Below are positions 44,680 to 55,673 of a DNA stretch of 64,000 bases, one piece after another; within the stretch, counting starts at the first letter, position 1; each line of letters opens with the position of its first letter. The notes beneath the pieces are model-generated. The model ran no database searches, was not told the DNA's origin, and saw only the letters and a list, made by a program, of their open reading frames with translations. The stretch comes from Yonghaparkia sp. Root332 (GTDB lineage Bacteria > Actinomycetota > Actinomycetes > Actinomycetales > Microbacteriaceae). The stretch spans positions 124,001 to 188,000 of the forward strand of contig NZ_LMCX01000002.1 in NCBI RefSeq assembly GCF_001425665.1, written 5' to 3'. Made by a program: the position numbers and the translations under genes.

Positions 44680-44764
44680 TGCGCAACTCAGGAAGTACGA
44701 TCGCGCTGGCGCGTGATGGTGCGGCTGGTCGCTGCCCGCACGGCTTCGGTTCCTGAGTTGCGCA
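44680..44764. repeat. Palindromic element B (85 bp)
   Basis: Perfect 15-bp terminal inverted repeats TGCGCAACTCAGGAA (44680-44694) and TTCCTGAGTTGCGCA (44750-44764), the same tips as element A. The interior differs but keeps a GTGCGG / CCGCAC arm pair. It lies about 94 bp upstream of the DUF559 start. Confidence 0.92.
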
Positions 44765-44851
44765 CGGGCGTGGTGGCGCGCCTGCTCCGGGGCGAGACGC
44801 ATCGGGGAGCGGCGCCCGGCGCGCGGCCTCGCGGTGCCGAGCGCGCGGCCC

Positions 44852-44905
44852 GGGCCCGCGGCGCCCAGGCCCGCGGCGCCCAGCGCGCCCGGGCCCGCGG
44901 CGCCC
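44852..44905. repeat. 15-bp GC repeat, three copies
   Basis: Three copies of GGGCCCGCGGCGCCC or AGGCCCGCGGCGCCC at 44852, 44867 and 44891, within the 342-bp gene-free gap between the DUF559 and ybaK genes. The rest of that gap holds element B and GC-rich sequence in which I see no gene. Confidence 0.75.
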
Positions 44906-44928
44906 GGCGCGCGGTGCGGCCCGCACGC

Positions 44929-45423
44929 CTACCGCGCGATATCGCCCAGCACCCCGCCGGTCGCGCGCAGCAGGTCGGCGGGCGCGAGCTCGAGGTCGAA
45001 CCCGCGCCGGCCGCCCGACACGAGCACGGTCTCCCACAGCAGGGCGGACTCGTCGACGACGGTCGGCAGCGCTGTCTTCTGCCCGATGGGCGAGATGCCG
45101 CCGACGACGTATCCGGTCTTGCGCTCGGCGAGCTCGGGCGCGGCCATCGCCGCGCGCTTCGCCCCGACGGCCGCCGCGAGCGCCTTGAGGTCGAGCAGCG
45201 ACGAGACCGGCACCACCCCGACCACGAGTCGTCCATCCGCTTCGGCGAGCAGCGTCTTGAACACGCGCTCCGGCTCGACGCCGAGCGCGGCCGCCGCCTC
45301 CAGCCCGTAGGCGGTGACCGCCGCGTCGTGCGCGTACGCCCGCGGCGTGAACGGGATTCCCGCGGCCGTCAGCGCGACCGTCGCCGGAGTCCCCGGCGCG
45401 GCCTGCGATCGCGGCCTACCCAT
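44929..45423 (-). CDS. ybaK: YbaK/EbsC family Cys-tRNA(Pro) deacylase
   Basis: 164 aa. Removes cysteine mischarged onto tRNA-Pro. FKTLLAEADGRLVVGVVPVS, VGAKRAAMAAP and the GGISPIGQKTALPTVVDESAL signature with its conserved Lys are present. The start overlaps the end of glgX by 8 bp, so it is co-transcribed behind it. Confidence 0.92.
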   Translation of the reverse strand: MGRPRSQAAPGTPATVALTAAGIPFTPRAYAHDAAVTAYGLEAAAALGVEPERVFKTLLAEADGRLVVGVVPVSSLLDLKALAAAVGAKRAAMAAPELAERKTGYVVGGISPIGQKTALPTVVDESALLWETVLVSGGRRGFDLELAPADLLRATGGVLGDIAR

Positions 45424-47545
45424 CGCCGTCCGCGGGCGACTCGACCCCCGGGCCGCCGCTGCCCGGCCCCGCCACCGGGTCGCCGTGCGCCCGGAACAGC
45501 AGCATCGACGCCGGCCCGACCTGCAGCCGCTCGCCCGGCACGTGCGACGGCTCGATGCCGGAGATGTCGTCGTGCGAGCTGTCCCACAGCAGCGTGTAGC
45601 CGGTGACGCCGACGTGCGACGGCAGGGTGACCTCGACCGACTCCTCGAGCCCGTGCACGATGAGAAGCACGCGGTTGAACTCCTCGAACTCGGGAGTCGA
45701 GGCGGCGAGGTACTGCAGCGTCCGCTCGCTGGGCGAGTCCCAGTCGAGCATCGTCATCGACCGGCCGTCCTTGTTGTACCAGTCCATCTGCGTGGCGCTC
45801 GGCACGGTCTCGCCCCACTTGCCGTAGCGCCCCGGCCGAAGCGCGGGGTTCGCGCGTCGCAGCGCGAGCAGCCGCGCGGTCACCCGGTGCAGGTCCTCCT
45901 GCCACCCGGCGCGATCCCACGAGTGCCAGGTGAGCTCGCTGTCGTGGCAGTAGGCGTTGTTGTTGCCGCGCTGCGTGCGGCCCCATTCGTCGCCGGCGGT
46001 GATCATCGGGATGCCCGCGCTGAGCAGGAGGGTCCCCAGGAGGTTCCGCATGGCCTTGCGCCGGTCGGCGACCACGCGCTGATCGTCGGTGGGGCCTTCG
46101 ACGCCGAAGCTGTACGACCGGTTGCTGTCGGTGCCGTCACGGTTGCTCTCGCCGTTGCCGAGGTTGTGCTTGCGGTCGTAGGCGGTGAGGTCGGCGAGGG
46201 TGAACCCGTCGTGGGCGGTGATGAAGTTGACGCTCGCGAGGGGCCCGCGGTCGGCCGCGAACACGTGGGCCGACCCGGTCATGCGCCGCGCGAGCGAACC
46301 GATGCCCTCGGGGGCCGAGCCGGCGTGCCGGCCGGCCGCGGCATCCGTCAGCCAGAATGCGCGGGCGCGGTCGCGGAAGCCGTCGTTCCACTCGGAGTAC
46401 CCGGCGGGGAAGTTGCCGACCTGCCAGCCGCCGAGCCCGACGTCCCACGGCTCGGCGATCATCTTGACGCCCTGCAGCGAGGGGTCGTCGAGGATCGCCC
46501 GCAGCAGCGGGTGCTCAGGGTCGTAGTGGGCGTGCCGGTCGCGCCCCAGAGTCGCCATGAGGTCGAAGCGGAACCCGTCGACCTGCACCTCGTTGGCCCA
46601 GTACCGCAGCGAGTCGAGCACGAGCCGCTGCGCGGCCGGGCGCGAGAGGTCGACGGTGTTGCCGCAGCCGGTGGTGTCGATGTACTCGCCGTCGGCGGTG
46701 TTCCGGTAGTAGTCGGCGTTGTCGATGCCGCGCAGGCTCGAGGTGGGGCCGTCGAGCCCCTCCTCGGCGGTGTGGTTGTAGACGACGTCGAGCACGACCT
46801 CGAGGCCGGCCTCGTGCAGCAGGCGCACCATGCCCTTGAACTCGCGGAGCACGGCTCCGGTGCCGCCGAACTGCGCGTGCCGGGTGGCGTACGCGGCGTG
46901 CGGGGTGAAGAAGTTGAGGGTGTTGTAGCCCCAGTAGTTGGTGAGCCCCTGCTTCAGGAGGCGCTGCTCGCTGATGCTCTGGTGCACGGGCAGCAGCTGC
47001 ACGGTGGTGACGCCGAGGTCTTTCAGGTACGCGATCGTCGTGGGGTGGGCGAGGCCGGCGTAGGTTCCCCGCAGCTCGTCGGGCATGGCCGGGTTGAGCT
47101 TGGTGAGGCCTTTGACGTGCGCCTCGTAGATGACGGTGTGATCGAGGGGGATGCCCGGCTTCGGCACCCCGCCCCAGTCGAATTCGTCGTTCTGCACGTA
47201 CGAGCGCCATTCGCCGCTGGAGGTGCGCGCGAGGCCGCGCGCGTAGGGGTCGATGAGGTGCCGGTGCGGGTCGAACGCGTGGGGCGGCCCGTCGGGCCCG
47301 TCGACGCGGATCGAGTACCGGGCACCGACGCGCAGGTCGGGGTGCTCGGCGCTCCACACATGGTGGCGGTTGGGCGTCATGGCGACGGCCTCGGTGACCC
47401 AGTTGGGGTCGTCGGGGTCGAAGAGGCAGAGCTCCATGCGGGTGGCGTGACGGCTGTAGACCCGCAGTCGGCCGCCGTGGGCCGTGGGGGTCACGCCGAG
47501 GTGGCCCAGGTGGCCGTGGGGGCCCAGGGCGTCGGCGTGAGACAT
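45416..47545 (-). CDS. glgX: Glycogen debranching enzyme GlgX
   Basis: 709 aa. Hydrolyses alpha-1,6 branches of glycogen or maltodextrin, in the cytosol. An N-terminal CBM48 domain precedes a GH13 barrel with the catalytic set Asp328 (GFRFDLMA), Glu365 (MIAEPWD) and Asp446 (FITAHDGF). On the minus strand the -10 TAGCCT (47552-47557) is exactly 6 nt before the ATG, so the mRNA is probably leaderless. Divergent from the cysteine desulfurase gene. Confidence 0.96.
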   Translation of the reverse strand: MSHADALGPHGHLGHLGVTPTAHGGRLRVYSRHATRMELCLFDPDDPNWVTEAVAMTPNRHHVWSAEHPDLRVGARYSIRVDGPDGPPHAFDPHRHLIDPYARGLARTSSGEWRSYVQNDEFDWGGVPKPGIPLDHTVIYEAHVKGLTKLNPAMPDELRGTYAGLAHPTTIAYLKDLGVTTVQLLPVHQSISEQRLLKQGLTNYWGYNTLNFFTPHAAYATRHAQFGGTGAVLREFKGMVRLLHEAGLEVVLDVVYNHTAEEGLDGPTSSLRGIDNADYYRNTADGEYIDTTGCGNTVDLSRPAAQRLVLDSLRYWANEVQVDGFRFDLMATLGRDRHAHYDPEHPLLRAILDDPSLQGVKMIAEPWDVGLGGWQVGNFPAGYSEWNDGFRDRARAFWLTDAAAGRHAGSAPEGIGSLARRMTGSAHVFAADRGPLASVNFITAHDGFTLADLTAYDRKHNLGNGESNRDGTDSNRSYSFGVEGPTDDQRVVADRRKAMRNLLGTLLLSAGIPMITAGDEWGRTQRGNNNAYCHDSELTWHSWDRAGWQEDLHRVTARLLALRRANPALRPGRYGKWGETVPSATQMDWYNKDGRSMTMLDWDSPSERTLQYLAASTPEFEEFNRVLLIVHGLEESVEVTLPSHVGVTGYTLLWDSSHDDISGIEPSHVPGERLQVGPASMLLFRAHGDPVAGPGSGGPGVESPADGDG

Positions 47546-47651
47546 GGACTTAGGCTAGGCGACAGTCGGCGGCGCACCCTGCCCGCGCGCCGTGCGGCGG
47601 CGGCGGGCGCCGCGCCGATCGTGTCCGCCGCAGCAGCAGAGAGGGGATGCC

Positions 47652-48962
47652 GTGGTCGTCTATCTCGATCACGCCGCCGGTTCCCCCATGCCGGCCTCCA
47701 TCCGCGGCGCGTACCTGGCGGCGCTCGAGCACGTGGGCAACCCGTCGTCGATCCACTCGGCGGGGCAGGCGGCGCGCGGCATGCTCGAGGGCGCGCGCGA
47801 GCGCATCGCCGCGACCCTCGGCGTCGACGCGGTGGAGGTCGTGCTCACGGGCGGCGGCACCGAGGCCGTGAACCTCGGGGTGAAGGGACTGTTCTGGCAG
47901 CGGCAGGCAGGGGCGGCCGGCGACCGGGCCGTGGCGCCGGACGCCGCGCCCGACGCCGCGCCCGCACGCGCCGACCGGCCGCGCCCGCGCATCCTCATGC
48001 CGCGCGCCGAGCACCACGCGACCCTCGACGCCGTCGAATGGCTCGCCGCGCACGAGGGCGCGCAGCTGCGCTGGCTCGAGGTCGACGAGGTCGGGGCGCT
48101 GCGGCTCGACGACTTCGAGGCCGCCCTGGCCGAAGGCGCTGGCCCAGTCGATGTCGCCCTCCTCACGATGCTCGCCGCCAACAACGAGGTCGGCACGCTG
48201 CAGCCCGTCGCCGAGGCCGCGGCGCTCGCCGCCGCCCACGGCGTGCCCGTGCACGTCGACGCGATCGCCGCCTACGGGCAGGTCCCGCTCGCACCCCTTC
48301 CCGCCGGAGTCTCGGCCGTCTCGCTCTCGGCCCACAAGCTCGGCGGCCCCGTCGGCGTCGGAGCCCTCGTGCTGCGCCGCGGCGCCGACGTCGTTCCGCT
48401 GCTGCACGGCGGCTCGCAGCAGCGCGGGCGCTCCGGCACGATGGATGCCGCGGGAGCGGCCGCCTTCGCCGCCGCCTCCGACGAGGCCCACGCCGCGATC
48501 GCGGAGCGCGCCGCACGCAAGGCGCAGCTGCGCGACCGCCTGGCGGCGGGCATCCTCGCCGCTCTGCCGCAGGTCGAGCTGCGCGGCGCCGCGGGCCGCG
48601 CGGCCGCCGCGCGCGCGGCCGGCCGCGTCGCCGAGGCCGACGCGTGGGCCGCGCGCGCCCTGCCCGGCACGCTGCACCTGACCGTTCCGGGGGCCGAGGG
48701 CGACTCGCTGCTCATGCTGCTCGATCTCGCGGGCTTCGCCGTCTCGACGGGCTCGGCGTGCCAGGCCGGGGTTCCCGAGCCGAGCCACGTGCTGCTCGCG
48801 ATGGGCCTTCACGAGCAGGCGGCGCGCGGTGCCCTGCGCGTCTCGCTCGGCCCCGAGACGACCGAGGCCGACGTCGATGCGCTGCTCGCGGCGCTGCCCG
48901 ACGCCGTCGCCCGCGCGACGTCGGCGGGTCTCGCGGCCCGCACCCCGACCCTCGGCCGCTAG
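47652..48962 (+). CDS. Cysteine desulfurase
   Basis: 436 aa from the GTG that gives the family start VVYLDHAAGSPM. A PLP enzyme that passes sulfur from cysteine to a protein persulfide. PLP-binding Lys229 (SLSAHKLGGP), His in PRAEHHATL and the catalytic Cys370 (GSACQAG) are present. About 25 residues of Ala/Asp/Pro-rich insert (near 85-112) interrupt an early surface loop. It is 37 bp upstream of mnmA, which needs such a sulfur donor. Confidence 0.93.
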   Translation: MVVYLDHAAGSPMPASIRGAYLAALEHVGNPSSIHSAGQAARGMLEGARERIAATLGVDAVEVVLTGGGTEAVNLGVKGLFWQRQAGAAGDRAVAPDAAPDAAPARADRPRPRILMPRAEHHATLDAVEWLAAHEGAQLRWLEVDEVGALRLDDFEAALAEGAGPVDVALLTMLAANNEVGTLQPVAEAAALAAAHGVPVHVDAIAAYGQVPLAPLPAGVSAVSLSAHKLGGPVGVGALVLRRGADVVPLLHGGSQQRGRSGTMDAAGAAAFAAASDEAHAAIAERAARKAQLRDRLAAGILAALPQVELRGAAGRAAAARAAGRVAEADAWAARALPGTLHLTVPGAEGDSLLMLLDLAGFAVSTGSACQAGVPEPSHVLLAMGLHEQAARGALRVSLGPETTEADVDALLAALPDAVARATSAGLAARTPTLGR

Positions 48963-48999
48963 CGGCTCGACGCCCGACGCAGCCGCGTACCCTTGACGG

Positions 49000-50178
49000 G
49001 TGCGAGTTCTGGCAGCGATGAGCGGCGGCGTCGACAGCGCCGTCGCCGCGGCGCGCGCGGTCGACGCCGGCCACGACGTCGTCGGCGTGCACCTGGCGCT
49101 GAGCCGCATGCCGGGCACGCTGCGCACCGGCAGCCGCGGCTGCTGCACGATCGAGGACAGCCTCGATGCCCGCCGCGCGGCCGACCTCCTGGGCATCCCG
49201 TTCTACGTGTGGGATTTCTCCGAGCGCTTCCGCGCCGACGTCGTCGACGACTTCATCAGCGAGTACGCCGCCGGCCGCACCCCGAACCCGTGCATGCGCT
49301 GCAACGAGCGCATCAAGTTCGCGGCCGTGCTCGAGAAGGCGCTCGCTCTCGGCTTCGACGCGGTCGTCACCGGCCACTACGCCCACATCGTCACCGACGA
49401 GCACGGCAATCGCGAGCTGCACCGGGCCAGCGACGAGGCGAAGGACCAGTCGTACGTGCTCGGCGTGCTGACGACCGAGCAGCTCGCGCACGCGATGTTC
49501 CCGCTCGGCACGACCCCGTCGAAGGCCGTCGTGCGCGCCGAGGCCGCCGCGCGCGGGCTCACGGTCGCGCAGAAGCCCGACAGCCACGACATCTGCTTCA
49601 TCCCCGACGGCGACACGCGCGGCTGGCTCGCCGGCCGCATCGAGCCCGAGCAGGGCAGCATCGTCGACCGCGCCGGCACCCCCGTCGGCACCCACGATGG
49701 CGCGACGAGCTTCACGGTCGGCCAGCGCCGCGGTCTGAATCTCGGCGTTCCCGGCCCCGACGGCCGCCCGCGCTTCGTGCTCGAGGTGCGCCCGCGCACG
49801 AACGAGGTCGTCGTCGGCCCGAAGGAGGCCCTCGCGATCCGCGAGCTCGCCGGCGCCCGCATCTCGTGGGCGGGCCTCGACCCGGTGGCGAGCGGGCTCA
49901 CCCGCGTGACCGCTGAGGGGGATGCCTGGGCCCCGTTCCCGTGCGAGGTGCAGGTGCGCGCCCACGCCGACCCGGTCGCGGCGACCGCTCGGCTGGCCCC
50001 GACCACCACCCCCGACGGCGAGCCCGACGGCCGCGCCACCGAGCTCGTCGTCGAGGTCGACGAGCCCCTGTTCGGGGTCGCTCCCGGACAGACCGCCGTG
50101 CTCTACTCGGGCACGCGCGTGCTGGGCCAGTGCACGATCGACCGCACCGTGAGCGCGGTCCCGGCCACGGCATCCTGA
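49000..50178 (+). CDS. mnmA: tRNA-specific 2-thiouridylase
   Basis: 392 aa. Puts sulfur on U34 of Glu, Gln and Lys tRNAs. The PP-loop [12 protein letters not shown] at residues 5-16, the first catalytic Cys in NPCMRCNE and the second in [11 protein letters not shown] are present. The -10 TACCCT (48988-48993) is 6 nt before the GTG. Confidence 0.96.
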   Translation: MRVLAAMSGGVDSAVAAARAVDAGHDVVGVHLALSRMPGTLRTGSRGCCTIEDSLDARRAADLLGIPFYVWDFSERFRADVVDDFISEYAAGRTPNPCMRCNERIKFAAVLEKALALGFDAVVTGHYAHIVTDEHGNRELHRASDEAKDQSYVLGVLTTEQLAHAMFPLGTTPSKAVVRAEAAARGLTVAQKPDSHDICFIPDGDTRGWLAGRIEPEQGSIVDRAGTPVGTHDGATSFTVGQRRGLNLGVPGPDGRPRFVLEVRPRTNEVVVGPKEALAIRELAGARISWAGLDPVASGLTRVTAEGDAWAPFPCEVQVRAHADPVAATARLAPTTTPDGEPDGRATELVVEVDEPLFGVAPGQTAVLYSGTRVLGQCTIDRTVSAVPATAS

Positions 50179-50243
50179 CCGCTCGTCACGGCACCGCACG
50201 CCCCCGGCGCAACCCCCGGTCGCCCGTCAGTGCTCGCTCCTAG

Positions 50244-52541
<2,298 letters not shown>

Positions 52542-52768
52542 TCGCGAGCGGCACGCAGAACGGTCGGTCGCGAGCGGGATCGCAGCGGGTGAAACCCCTC
52601 CAGCCCCACCAGTCACACGCGCAACATCCCCGGAATTCCGCGGATCTCGCGCTTCCGTGTCCTCCTTTTTGTGGACACGCTTACGTCACAGGCTGTGAGA
52701 ATTGCGGGGGATTCCAAATCCGACCCCCCGATCGGAGGCCATTTCCCCTAGCATGAAAACGCGTCAGT

Positions 52769-52787
52769 CGACCCCGATTCGGGGTCG
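52769..52787. promoter_or_regulatory. 8-bp hairpin in the leader of the secreted hydrolase gene
   Basis: CGACCCCG-ATT-CGGGGTCG, a perfect stem, between a TAGCAT -10-like box (52749-52754) and the GTG at 52821. Could be a leader structure or part of a terminator after ligA. The rest of the 279-bp ligA-hydrolase gap holds a second imperfect G5/C5 hairpin (about 52707-52731) and no gene. Confidence 0.45.
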
Positions 52788-52820
52788 TCCCCCACTGATG
52801 CCCTAGAGGGGAACCCGACC

Positions 52821-54239
52821 GTGCTGCTTGAGGCGACGGCAGTTCTGCTGGCCTCGTTGACCGTCGCGACGGTCACGGGGCCCGTCAGCATGCCTCGCGC
52901 CGGCACCGTCGCCCCTCCCGTCGCGATCGAGGTGCACGCCTCGCAGCGCGTCGTCGGCCCCGTCATCGGAGGCGTCGACGCCCACGCCCCGCGCCTCATC
53001 GATCCCGCCACTGTGAGCGTTCCCGCCCCCCGCGCGGCCCGCCCTCTCGCCGAGCTCGCCTCGCTCGGCGGCACGAGCCTCCTCCGCGAGCTCGCCGCCA
53101 CCTCACCCGCGACCGTCGCGCGCCTCGCCGACCGTCACCCCGAGACGGTGAAGAACCTGCTCGCCTCGCCGCCCGCCCCGCGGCTCGTCGAGAGCTGGTG
53201 GCGCAATCTGGACGCCCGCGCGCAGAGCTCGCTCGCGGCGTCCGCCCCCGAGTTCGTCGGCAATCTCGACGGCGTCCCCTTCGCCACCCGCAACGAGGCG
53301 AACCGCAGCGTGCTGCGCGACACGATCCGCGACCTCGAGCTCAGCCTCGTCGGCGAGACGAGCCGCGCGCTCGCCACGCAGAGCAACGAGCGGCTCCAGA
53401 TGCTCTACTCGGTCGCTGACGCTCTCGGCCCGTCGACCGCCAACCCGCAGCGCCAGCTCATCACCCTCGACACGGAGGGCGCGGGCAAGGCCGCGATCGT
53501 GCTCGGCGACCTGCAGACCGCCGACTACGTCAGCTACCTGATCCCGGGCATGTTCATCAGTGTCGGCGGCAACATCGTGGAGTGGACGGACACCGCCGCG
53601 CGGCTCTACGACGAGCAGGTGTCGTGGCTCAACCTGCTCGCCGACGCCGGCGCCGAGACGGAGACCCGCTCGGTCGCGACCGTCGCGTGGATCGGCTACC
53701 AGACCCCTCACCTGCTGAACGTCGGCAGCCTGGATCTCGCCTACGAGGGCCGCGACGCGATCAGCGACGCCCTCATCGGCCTCGAGACGCTGCGCCGCAA
53801 CGACCAGCCGTACGTGAGCCTCCTCGCGCACTCCTACGGCTCGACCGCGGCGATGCTCGCCCTCAGCGAGACCGAGGCGTCGGTCGACGCGCTCGCGATG
53901 ATCGGCTCGCCCGGTTCGCCCGTCGCGACGGCGGAGGAGCTCCACGTGCGCGGGGCCGTGTTCGTCGGCGAGGCGGCGTGGGATCCGATCCCGAACAGCT
54001 CCTTCTTCGGCGGCGACCCCGGCTCGGCCGAGTTCGGCGCGGCGGCCATGAGCGTCCGCGGCGGCATCGACGTCGTCACCAGCAAGGTGCTCGTCGGCTC
54101 CACCGGCCACAACGAGTACTTCAGCCCGGGCACCGAGGCGATGCGCAACATGGCGCTCGTCGGCATCGACAAGTCCGAGCTCGTCACCGACGGCACCGAG
54201 CGCGACAGCGGTCGCACGCTCGCCCTCGCACTCGGCTGA
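52821..54239 (+). CDS. DUF1023-type alpha/beta hydrolase, probably exported
   Basis: 472 aa. A hydrophobic N-terminus (ATAVLLASLTVATVTG) without an Arg-rich start is a weak signal or anchor. A helical region (60-220) leads to an alpha/beta hydrolase domain: LLAHSYGSTAAM (nucleophile Ser), a late Asp in EAAWDPIPN and His in TGHNEYFS. The pattern of large Ala-rich N-terminus plus hydrolase is typical of DUF1023 proteins of actinobacteria; the substrate is unknown. AGAGGGGAA ribosome site upstream of the GTG. Confidence 0.82.
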   Translation: MLLEATAVLLASLTVATVTGPVSMPRAGTVAPPVAIEVHASQRVVGPVIGGVDAHAPRLIDPATVSVPAPRAARPLAELASLGGTSLLRELAATSPATVARLADRHPETVKNLLASPPAPRLVESWWRNLDARAQSSLAASAPEFVGNLDGVPFATRNEANRSVLRDTIRDLELSLVGETSRALATQSNERLQMLYSVADALGPSTANPQRQLITLDTEGAGKAAIVLGDLQTADYVSYLIPGMFISVGGNIVEWTDTAARLYDEQVSWLNLLADAGAETETRSVATVAWIGYQTPHLLNVGSLDLAYEGRDAISDALIGLETLRRNDQPYVSLLAHSYGSTAAMLALSETEASVDALAMIGSPGSPVATAEELHVRGAVFVGEAAWDPIPNSSFFGGDPGSAEFGAAAMSVRGGIDVVTSKVLVGSTGHNEYFSPGTEAMRNMALVGIDKSELVTDGTERDSGRTLALALG

Positions 54240-54352
54240 GCGCCGGCAGCGCGACCGATCGCCGCCTGACCCGCAGACCGGTTCGTCCACCAGCGCCTCG
54301 GCGGTCGCGTCGGTGCGCGGTGCTACTGTGCCCTCGCACCCCGCGCGAACGG

Positions 54353-54802
54353 ATGACCATGCTGAGACCGTCGTTCCTCGGGCCCGTGGCGGCGATGTTG
54401 CTCCTGGGCCTCAGCGGCTGCGCGCTGGAGGGCCCGAGCGGGGTCTCCGACACCGAGGCGCGCGACCGCTTCATCGCGGTCATCGACGAGGCCCAGCGCA
54501 CGATCGGCGGCGACTGGCAGGTCGATGACGACCCGACCTCGCGCGAGTGCACGATCCCGCTGTGGGTCGGCGGTCACCGCTACCCGGCGCTCCGCATCGG
54601 CGAGGCGCCGTCCTCGGTCGAGCGCACGGCCGACGCCGTCGAGCAGGCGTGGCGAGACGACGGGATGTCCGTGGAGCGTCAGCTCGTCGGCGACGTCGTC
54701 GAGGTCTCGGCGACGAGCGAGTTCGGCGAACTGTTCATCCTCCGCGTCAGCGAGGGCGCCGCGACGCTCCAGGGCGAGAGCGAGTGCCGGCCCGCGGCGT
54801 GA
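54353..54802 (+). CDS. Small lipoprotein, function unknown
   Basis: 149 aa. Signal with lipobox GLSGC near residue 22; the mature part has two cysteines (SRECTIPLWV, ESECRPAA), probably a disulfide, and no family I recognise. Two start ATGs (54353, 54359) are possible. Converges with the META-domain gene 24 bp downstream. Confidence 0.75.
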   Translation: MTMLRPSFLGPVAAMLLLGLSGCALEGPSGVSDTEARDRFIAVIDEAQRTIGGDWQVDDDPTSRECTIPLWVGGHRYPALRIGEAPSSVERTADAVEQAWRDDGMSVERQLVGDVVEVSATSEFGELFILRVSEGAATLQGESECRPAA

Positions 54803-54826
54803 GCCCGGACCGCGACTTGGCCCCGC

Positions 54827-55264
54827 TCAGTCGGCCGCGAAGACGAGCTCGACGCCCGGCCCGGTGAGCACGAGCTCGCCCGAGCTCCGCTCAGCCCGCT
54901 CGATGTCGGAGAGCGCGGCGTAGTAGCGGCCCTCGAGCGCTTGCTGCTCGGGGTCGGCGCACGCCTGCTCGGTCGTCGCGATGCCCTCGCCGAGATCGAT
55001 CCCGCCCCCGCGAGCGACGATCGTGCCGCTGTAGACGTTGCACGGACTGTTCCCCGAGAACTCGCTGCCCTCGACTTCGAGCGTGACGGGACGCGTCGGG
55101 TCGATGAACGCGCCGTCGGCATCCGAACCGTTCGCGAGCGTCCACGAGCCCTGCAACGGCTCGATCGAGCCGGCGGAGTCGGCGCAGCCGCCCAGGAGCG
55201 TCGCGAGAGCGAGCGGAGCGAGCAGCGCGAGGGCGCGCATCCGTCGTCTGATCCTGGTCATCAT
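54827..55264 (-). CDS. META domain lipoprotein
   Basis: 145 aa. Lipobox TLLGGC near residue 27, then one META/HslJ domain: LQGSWTLANG, GSEFSGNSPCNVYSG and TEQACADPEQQALEGRYYAAL, including the two conserved cysteines. Such proteins sit on the outer face of the membrane and are linked to heat or stress tolerance in other bacteria. Divergent from gatC. Confidence 0.87.
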   Translation of the reverse strand: MMTRIRRRMRALALLAPLALATLLGGCADSAGSIEPLQGSWTLANGSDADGAFIDPTRPVTLEVEGSEFSGNSPCNVYSGTIVARGGGIDLGEGIATTEQACADPEQQALEGRYYAALSDIERAERSSGELVLTGPGVELVFAAD

Positions 55265-55373
55265 CGACCGCCTCTCGGGTGGTTCTGCGCCCAGTATGGC
55301 CCCCCGCGGATCGCCCCGCGAGCCCTCACTAGACTGGGTTCATCCCCCCACTGACGGCCCTCGAGGGAGCTGC

Positions 55374-55673
55374 ATGTCTGAGATCACGCCCGAGCGCGTC
55401 GCCCATCTGGCGATGCTCGCGCGCATCGCCCTGACCGACGACGAGATCGAGAAGCTCACGGGTGAGCTCGGCGCGATCGTCGACTCCGTGGCGAAGGTGC
55501 AGGAGGTCGCGACGCCCGAGGTGGCCGCGACGAGCCACCCGATCCCGCTCACCGGCGGCATGCGCCCCGACGTGCCCGGTCAGACGCTCACGACCGAGCA
55601 GGCCCTCGCGGGCGCGCCCGACCACGACGGCAGCCGCTTCCGCGTCACCGCGATCCTGGGGGAGGAGCAGTGA
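55374..55673 (+). CDS. gatC: Asp-tRNA(Asn)/Glu-tRNA(Gln) amidotransferase subunit C
   Basis: 99 aa. [19 protein letters not shown] at the start and [12 protein letters not shown]-like ending ([12 protein letters not shown]) are the GatC pattern. Wraps the GatA-GatB interface. GAGGGAG ribosome site; a TAGACT box lies about 40 nt upstream. Its stop overlaps the gatA start (GTGA). Confidence 0.95.
   Translation: MSEITPERVAHLAMLARIALTDDEIEKLTGELGAIVDSVAKVQEVATPEVAATSHPIPLTGGMRPDVPGQTLTTEQALAGAPDHDGSRFRVTAILGEEQ

Noticed and set aside
43717-45606. 629-aa plus-strand frame over the DUF559 and ybaK genes
   Set aside because: No domain; low-complexity Arg/Pro/Ala; it runs through palindrome B and against two recognised genes.
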